Positions 57,701-64,000 of a stretch of 64,000 bases of DNA are shown piece after piece. Source of the stretch: Datura wrightii (taxonomy: Eukaryota; Streptophyta; Magnoliopsida; Solanales; Solanaceae); the NCBI GenBank assembly GCA_035772735.1, contig JASDFA010000003.1, forward strand, positions 61,376,501 through 61,440,500. The letters are read 5' to 3'. The notes beneath the pieces are model-generated. The model did not search any database. It had not been told where the DNA came from and was given only the letters and a program-made list of their open reading frames with translations. Both the position numbers and the translations under genes were made by a program. Position 1 is the first letter of the stretch. Each line of letters starts with the position of its first letter.

Positions 57701-58260
57701 AGATGTAGTCACTGGTATGTTATGAGTATTCCATCCTAATGTATATGTATTGTAAGATCCAGGGGATACTTTGTCTTTTTTGATGCCCTATATTGCTAGT
57801 AGTTTCGAAGTCATTCCTGGAATCTTATCAGAACCCTTTTTAGTTTCTACTCCAGTTGGTGGTTCTGTTATAGCTAGATGGGTGTATAGAAACTTGCCCC
57901 ATCACCGTCCTTTAGAAATTCACCTCAGTAGATTTAGTAGAGTTAGCCATGACCGATTTTTATGTTATCCTCAGCATGGCTTGGTAATTTACATTCTATG
58001 CCTCAGTGAATTGTAGAACCCGTGTAGTAGAGTTCACATTTTTGGATGAGCAAGTCCTAGAGTGGAAAGTTAGTTCATCTGTGCCTATAGGTCATTTCAT
58101 TTCTTACCTTAAGGCCAGAAAGATGATTTCTAATGGTTGTGTGTACCATATAGTTAGGGTTAAGGATGCTACGTCTGAGTTCCCGACTATTCAGTCAGTT
58201 CCAGTAGTATGTGAGTATCCAGAAGCCTTCCCAGATGATGTATCGAGAATCCCAACCTAG
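57701..58260 (+). pseudogene. Element B protease
   Basis: Frames at 57771-58016 and 58006-58260. The retropepsin active site is degraded (VLXDPGDTLSF-type near 57750). FISYLKARKMISNGCVYHIV and VQSVPVVCEYPEAFPDDVS link to RT. Same order and spacing as in E and A. Confidence 0.8.
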
Positions 58261-59236
58261 CAAGAGATTGATTTTGGTATTGACCTTCTTCCCGATACGC
58301 AGCCTATTCCTCCTTACAGAATGGCCCCAGCTGAGCTAAAGGAGTTGAGGAGCAGCTAAAAGACCTTTTAGACAAGGGTTTCATTAGACCTAGAAAATCC
58401 CCATGGGTTGCACCACTTCTCATTGTCTGCAAGAAAGATGGTTCTCTTCATATGTGCATCGATTATCGACAATTGAATAAGGTCTCCATTAAGAAAAGGT
58501 ATTCTCTGCCTAGGATTGATGATTTGTTTGACCAGCTTCAGGGTGCTACGTTCTTTTCGAAGATAGATCTTAGATCTTGATACCATCAGCTCAGGGTTCG
58601 GGAGAGTGACATCACGAAGACAACCTTCAGGACTCGGTATGGTTATTACGAGTTTGTACTTATGTCTATTGGACTAACGAATGCTCCTGAAGCTTTTATA
58701 GGTTTGATGAATAGGGTGTTCAAGCCATACTTAGATACAATCGTGATTGTATTCATAGATGACATCCTTATATACTCTCGGAGTGAGGAGGAGCATGCCG
58801 CTCATTTGACGGTGGTGCTACAGACCTTGAAGGATCGTCAGTTGTATGGTAAATTTAGTAAATGCGAGTTTTGGATGAACTCAGTGGTGTTTTTGGGTCA
58901 TCTGGTGTCATGTGAGGGTATAAAGGTGGACTCTAAAAAGATAGAAGCGGTGAAAAATTGGCCTAGACCGACGAATCCTTCGGATATCAGGAGTTTCTTT
59001 GGCTTAGCTGGTTATTATCGGAGATTTGTTGAGGGGTTTTCATCTATTGCAACGCCATTGACCAAATTGACCCTGAAGAAAGTGAAGTTCCAATGGTTGG
59101 ATGCTTGTGAGAGGAGCTTCCAGGAGTTGAAGACTCGACTCACCTTAGCACCGGTGTTAACCCTACCTGAGGGTACCAATGGGTTTGTGGCATATTGTGA
59201 TGCTTCGAGGATCGGCCTTGGTTGTGTATTGATGTA
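58261..59236 (+). pseudogene. Element B reverse transcriptase
   Basis: TAG near 58258 and a one-base change near 58350 precede the core; DYRQLNKVSIKKRYSLPRID near 58460-58510. The longest frame (58662-59237, 191 codons) has GLTNAPEAFIGLMNRVFKPY, catalytic FIDD (VFIDDILIYSRSEEEH), FLGHLVSCEGIKVD, RSFFGLAGYYRRFVEGF, and the RNase H entry YCDASRIGLGCVLM, ending at TAG (Gln codon expected). Tekay lineage. Confidence 0.9.
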
Positions 59237-59237
59237 G

Positions 59238-59700
59238 CATAGTAAGGTTATAACATATGCTTCTCGGCAGCTGATGGTCCATGAAAAGAACTACCCAACT
59301 CATGATCTCGGATTGGTGGAGGTAATATTTGCCTTGAAGATTTGGGGACACTATTCTTACGTGGTCCATGTAGATGTGCTTATGGACCACAAGAGTCTAC
59401 AGTATGTTATTAGCCAGAAGGATTTCAATCTACGCCAAAGGAGGTGGTTGGAGTTACTCAAGGATTATGATATGAGTGTCCTTTACCATCCGGGAAAGGC
59501 TAATGTAGTAGTATATGCTCTTAGTAGGATCTCTATGGAAAGTGTGTCCCATGTAGATGAGGGGAGGAAGGAGCCGGTGAAGGATGTGCATCAGCTTGCA
59601 TTGTTGGGAGTTCATTTGGTTGACTTGACCGATAGTGGTGTTATTGTTCAGGATTGGTCAAAATCATCATTATTGACTGATGCAAAAGCTAGACAAGACG
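59238..59700 (+). pseudogene. Element B RNase H
   Basis: In 59274-59918: HEKNYPTHDLGLVEVIFALK, where the catalytic Glu of THDLELAAV is Gly, then DHKSLQYVISQKDFNLRQRR and LYHPGKANVVVYALSRIS. Linker to integrase in the same frame. Confidence 0.88.
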
Positions 59701-60581
59701 AGGACCCTATTTTGGTAAAGTTGAAGAAAACCGTTCAGAATCAGAAGATAGAGGTCTTCTCAAACGGGGGAGATGGTGTGCTTCGGTATCAGCGTAGCTT
59801 GTGTGTTCCGAATGTTGATGATTTGAGAGATCGGATGTTGCACGACGCTCATGGTTCCAAATACTCCATACATCCAGGTTCCACAAAGATGTACCGTGAT
59901 CTACGGGATCTTTATTAGTGGAATGGCATGAAGAAGGACATAGCGGAGTTTGTTGCTAAGTGTCCGAATTGTCAATAGGTGAAAGTTGAGCATCAAAGAC
60001 TGGGAGGTGTGCTTTAAGTCATCAGCACTCCTACGTGGAAGTGGGAGAAGATTAACATGGACTTCATCACGGGGTTGCCTCGCACTCCTCGACAGTATGA
60101 CTCCATTTGTGTGGTCATGGACAAGTTAACCAAAGCAGCTCATTTCTTACCAGTCAAAACTACCGATTCATCAGAGGATTATGTTAAATTATACATTCAG
60201 GAGTTAGTTCGGCTGCATGGAGTGTTGTTGTCCATCATAGCTGATAGAGGTAAATTTTGGAGATCATTTCAAAAGAGACTTGCTACTCAGGTCAAGCTCA
60301 GCATAGTGTTTCACCCGCAAATAGATGGTCGGGCAGAGCAGACTATTCAGACTCTTGAAGACATGTTGAAAGTATGTGTCATTGACTTCAACAGTTGTTG
60401 AGATGATCATTTTCCTCTCATTGATTATGCATATAACAACATCTATCATTCTAGCATTCAGATGGCTCCGTTTGAGGCTCTATATGGGCGGAGATGTAGA
60501 TCGCTTATTGGTTGGTTTGAAGTTAGTGAAGCTGGATTGATAGGTCTAGATTTAGTCCATGAGGCCACGAAGAAAGTTCAG
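59701..60581 (+). pseudogene. Element B integrase (cut by Athila D2)
   Basis: Zinc domain HDAHGSKYSIHPGSTKMY with CPNC near 59956; TAG stops at Trp and Gln (59914, 59976, 60013). Core 60057-60401: MDFITGLPRTPRQYDSICVV (Asp), IADRGKFWRSF (second Asp; several residues missing after DRG), DGRAEQTIQTLEDM (Glu). The core tail 60462-60580 (MAPFEALYGRRCRSLIGWFE) stops where LTR D2 begins. C-terminus absent. Confidence 0.9.
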
Positions 60582-61996
60582 TGTTCGGGTGTTTGTGGGT
60601 ATACAAAACAACACGCAAGTGCACGTGGTCGAACAAGTAGTAAGTGGCTTTAGTAAGCCAAGTATCGATCCCACAGAGACTTGGATTTAGTGCAATTTGC
60701 TCAAGTATACTATAATTTACTTCTGAAAATGCAAACAACAATGTAACAAAAAAGTTGATAGTTTGTTTTATAAATTTTTATACTAAAACTAAGAACAATT
60801 ATCTATTTTGAATCTGAACTATGAATAAGAGCATGCTGAGGTTAAATGAACATGTAATGAAATTGATTATCATCATAAATTGATTAATCTTTTCTTCCTG
60901 TTGCTAGCCAAGAACATTTGCCAAGAGATTAAAACTCTCGTATTTAACCTCACTTAAGAATCATGAACCATACGTCTACATTTCTGTGATCAAATGCAAT
61001 TCATGTCCTAGCCATACGATTCCGGTTCCTAAATTGACTAATACGACTTTCAGGTATATTTCTATCCTGAAAGCAAATCAAGACCCAATTTTCCCAAATC
61101 AAGTAAAGAACATATCCTATTAATTCACAACTTTCCAATTTCGTGCTCTCTCGAGTGAAACCGGACTTTTTAGATGTACATTAATGTAGGTCACACACCA
61201 ATGCAGTAAGAACAATAATTAATAGAACAACATGGAAGAAAAGATGAAAACCATAGAATCAATAATCAAATTTCATCACAATTGTTCATAAACTCAGCAA
61301 GGAGAGGAATTAGCCACTCATTTGTGGATTAAACATCTTAAAATGAGTGTTAATCATACAAGCAATTGAATTAAAGAAGAAAGAAAGAGAGAAAAAACCC
61401 AACTTTTCGTCCCTCAACTGCCTGTAACCCACGTCCTTGCTCCACCAAGTCAGAATTATGAAAAGTGAAATTAAGTGTTCTATTTATACTGCAGGGAATT
61501 TTTCCCAGAATAATGAGCAACGTGTCACGGAGTGCATCGCGGAGCACTGCCTCTGTGACACGCCATGAACGCGGACCCTCACTGGAATTGGGGGTCTGGG
61601 AATTCAGGCTCAACATAGAACGACGTGCATCACGGAGCACTGGCTTCGTGCCACGGAGCAAACGCGGACCTCCACTAGAATTTGGGTGAATTTTCCCCGT
61701 CCAGGCAGAATGCTTCCGCGATGGCAGCGTGACACGGCTCCATCGCAGAGCCGCTTTATTTCATGCTGTCCAATGCCTTTTCCCTTGCTCGTATCCAAGT
61801 CCAACTCCGATATCATCCAACATGCATTTTAGCTTCCTGAAATCACATTTTACCTGCAAAACAATGCTAATCATGTTGGTTAGTATAAATTCACATTTTA
61901 TTGCCTATTACATGAAAATGTATACACATTGATAGATAAACAAGGCGAAAATGATACTTTTGAGTATCACTTGGGCATATAAATCTGCCCAAGATC
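60582..61996 (-). mobile_element. Athila LTR D2 (1415 bp)
   Basis: Minus-strand LTR from TGATCTTGGG (61996) to CACCCGAACA (60582). It is a relative of D1. TATAAATAG (minus) near 61482-61490, with a GC-rich block upstream. Sequence right of it is the element's 3' untranslated region, so it is the 3' LTR of a minus-strand element. It cuts element B; the five bases before it are TTCAG but no partner is in the window. Confidence 0.9.
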
Positions 61997-62638
61997 ACTT
62001 ACCCCACACATAAATCCTTGTTCGTCCTCGAACAACAAACATACAATTCATGCAATTTACATCCCAACCTCGCTACTATGGTTCGACAATATAAGCTACG
62101 GTCATACCGATTATTCAATACAGCAAATCATCAAGAAACCATGCATGGTCTTATCAATGCAATGACCTTCAATACATCAAGACTTCCTAGACTTTAAGAA
62201 TCGACTCTCGATATAGGCAAACTTATGCAAATCAGCTAATCAAGATATCCGACACGAAAATCAATCTTTCATCAAGCATGTGCCCTCACAACTCAAGAGA
62301 ATCTTCCCCTTTTTGCTCATGTGACACACAATCATTCAAGCAGGGGCATGTACACACAATTTCACTCTCTCCCAAAAGAATTCACATGCATCATGTCATG
62401 ACCCATAAGCTTGCCCTTAGTGTATTACTCCACTAATTTAAAGAAATGCAATGTAAGATCACGTAGGACTTTAATGGGTTGTAATGGATGCTATGGAACT
62501 AGTAAATATTGGATTAGCCAATAATAGCCACTAGCATCCTTAAGCACCTTTTCAACACATCCCATCAACTCATGGACATTGTTTCTCTTTTTTTTTCTTC
62601 ATCATCCCATTCTTGATGATTTACTTTAGTATGGCCCA
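61997..62638 (-). other. Athila D 3' untranslated region
   Basis: 642 bp with no gene, read leftward to the D2 LTR. TTGTTCGTCCTCGAACAA (62018-62035) is an 18 nt hairpin 21 nt from the LTR, then the purine tract TGTGTGGGGTAAG (minus). A T-rich run lies at 62588-62601. A second Athila LTR begins at 62639, so coding parts of the element are absent or lie beyond it. Confidence 0.75.
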
Positions 62639-64000
62639 TGCTCGGTGCTTTGGTATGGGGTAAAAACCGACACGCAAGTGCACATGGTCAAACAAGTAAT
62701 AAAGTGGCTAAGTAAGCCAAGTATCGATCCAAGGAGACTCTGGATAAGTTAAATTGCTTAAGTATACTATATTCTAGTTTACTTCTAATTATGTTGACAA
62801 CAATGTAACCAAAAGTTAAATAATTTTGTTTATAAACTATATACTAAAACTATTAACAAATATTTACTTGAATTGAAACTATGGATAAGAGCATGCCAAG
62901 GTTAAGAACAAGTAATGAATTCGATAGTAATCATAATTCGGTTATTCTTCTCTTCATGTTGCTAGCCAAGAACATTAGCCTAGAGATTAAAACTCTCGTA
63001 TTTAATCTCACTTTAGAATCATAAACCATTCATCTACATTTCTGTGATCAAATGCAATTTATGACCTAGCAATACAATTCCGGTTCCTAAATTGACTAAT
63101 ATGGCTTTCAAGTATATTTCTATCAGGAAAGCACATCAAAACCCAATTTTCCCAAATCAAGTTAAGAACAATACCCTATTAATTCACAACTTTCCAATTT
63201 CTTGCTCTCTCGAGTGAAATTGGACTTTTTAGATGTACATTAATGTTGGCCACACACTAATGCAGTAAGAACAAGAATTAATAGAACAACATGAAAGAAG
63301 AAGATGAAAAACCATATAATTCACAATCAAAATTCAATACACATGTTCAAAACCTTAGCAAGGAAGAGAATTAGCCACTCATTTGTGGATTGATCATCCT
63401 CAAATGAGTGTAAATCATACGTACAATTGATTGAAAGAAGAAAGAAAGAGAGAAAAACCCTTAGCTTTTTCGTCCCTCAACTGCTCCTAACCCACGTCCT
63501 TGCTCCACCAAGTCTCCATTATGAAAAATAAACCTAAGTGTGCTATTTATATTAGTAGGAATCTTTCCCGGATTAACAAGCAACGTGTCACGGAGTGCAT
63601 CGCGGAGCACGGCCTCCGTGACACGCTACGGACGCGGAGGCTTTCTGGAAAATCACCCGAAATCGGCCCAGGCAGCACCTTGCCGCGTTGGCAACGTGTC
63701 ATGCTGCCTGGGCAGCGCGTTGTAGCCCCATGGTCGCGGAGTCCACCTGTCGTGGCACGTTGCCAACGTGCAGGTGGGCTGTTTTGAGCGGCCTGCCTGC
63801 TGTGGCACCTTGTCGACGCGCCGGTGGGCTGTTTTGTGCCTCTTCCTTGCCGACGTTCGCGTGTTAATTCCGTTTCCAAGCTTCTACTTCACCAACTCAT
63901 GGATTAGTTACTCAAACATCATCAAAACCTACAAAACAAAGGCTAATCATGTTGGTTAGCACATAACTTTATTTTATCTAAAATTACATGAAAATGTATA
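62639..64000 (-). mobile_element. Athila LTR D3 (incomplete, leaves the window)
   Basis: Minus-oriented; starts TGCTCGGTGCTTTGG at 62639 (its LTR end) and aligns with D2 through GTATCGATCC, GTGTCACGGAG and beyond. TATAAATAG (minus) near 63543-63551. It has an additional GC-rich expansion at 63660-63840. ORFs of 60-110 codons here are LTR sequence, not genes. Confidence 0.87.
63746..63839 (-). repeat. Two 50 bp units in the GC-rich part of LTR D3
   Basis: Units starting at 63746 and 63796 share CCTG(T/C)..GTGGCAC, CGCC/CAGG and GGTGGGCTGTTTTG. Other D-type LTRs here lack this expansion, which adds palindrome-like words upstream of the promoter. Confidence 0.72.

Noticed and set aside
63500..63879. 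Several 60-110 codon frames near the right end
   Set aside because: All lie in the GC-rich promoter region of LTR D3, where stops are rare by composition.

Overview
This window is a repeat-only stretch of a plant nuclear genome. I find no host gene. A dicot, probably a solanaceous plant, is the best guess: the window holds Tekay/Del-type Ty3-gypsy chromoviruses with 2.3-2.8 kb LTRs, Athila-type elements, and an endogenous caulimovirid (pararetrovirus) of petuvirus/florendovirus-like organisation. The family assignment is inference; no species marker is present. Every coding region is broken by stops, frameshifts or deletions, so the genes are annotated as pseudogenes.

The dominant structure is a very large inverted repeat. 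Positions 1-11843 are repeated in reverse orientation at 19613-31250. The left arm is cut by the window start, so the true arm is longer. Both arms carry the same nest: Tekay element E, whose gag start abuts an Athila LTR (D1) and whose 3' LTR carries another Tekay LTR (F), which in turn was invaded by Tekay element A. The arms differ by roughly 1-4% in stretches compared by eye and share most disabling lesions. The right arm has a 204 bp deletion bounded by a 5 bp microhomology.

The spacer (11844-19612) holds a rearranged pararetrovirus on the minus strand (11848-17435). It has a tRNA-Met primer site, a hairpin, the N-terminus of a movement protein fused to an RT-RNase H segment, then a capsid region, a protease and a second, truncated RT. 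Next to it lie gag, primer site and full 5' LTR of Athila element D1. The virus is flanked by two near-identical Athila LTR promoters that point toward each other.

Right of the inverted repeat: the rest of Tekay A (to 33536), Tekay F on the minus strand (33537-40658), an Athila pol fragment G split by a solo Tekay LTR with a perfect 5 bp target duplication (41081-43413), the 3' LTR and pol tail of Tekay H (44343-46993), Athila element C (46994-53939), Tekay element B inserted in C's 3' LTR (53940-60581), and Athila LTRs D2 and D3 cutting B's integrase (60582-64000).

Recurrent small-scale signals: a conserved hairpin with a GAGGA loop 17-21 nt before the LTR in elements of both lineages; a GC-rich promoter block shared by Tekay LTR A and Athila LTR D; arrays of short palindrome-like motifs in other LTRs; and in-frame stops dominated by TAG, as expected from decay of methylated CHG sites.
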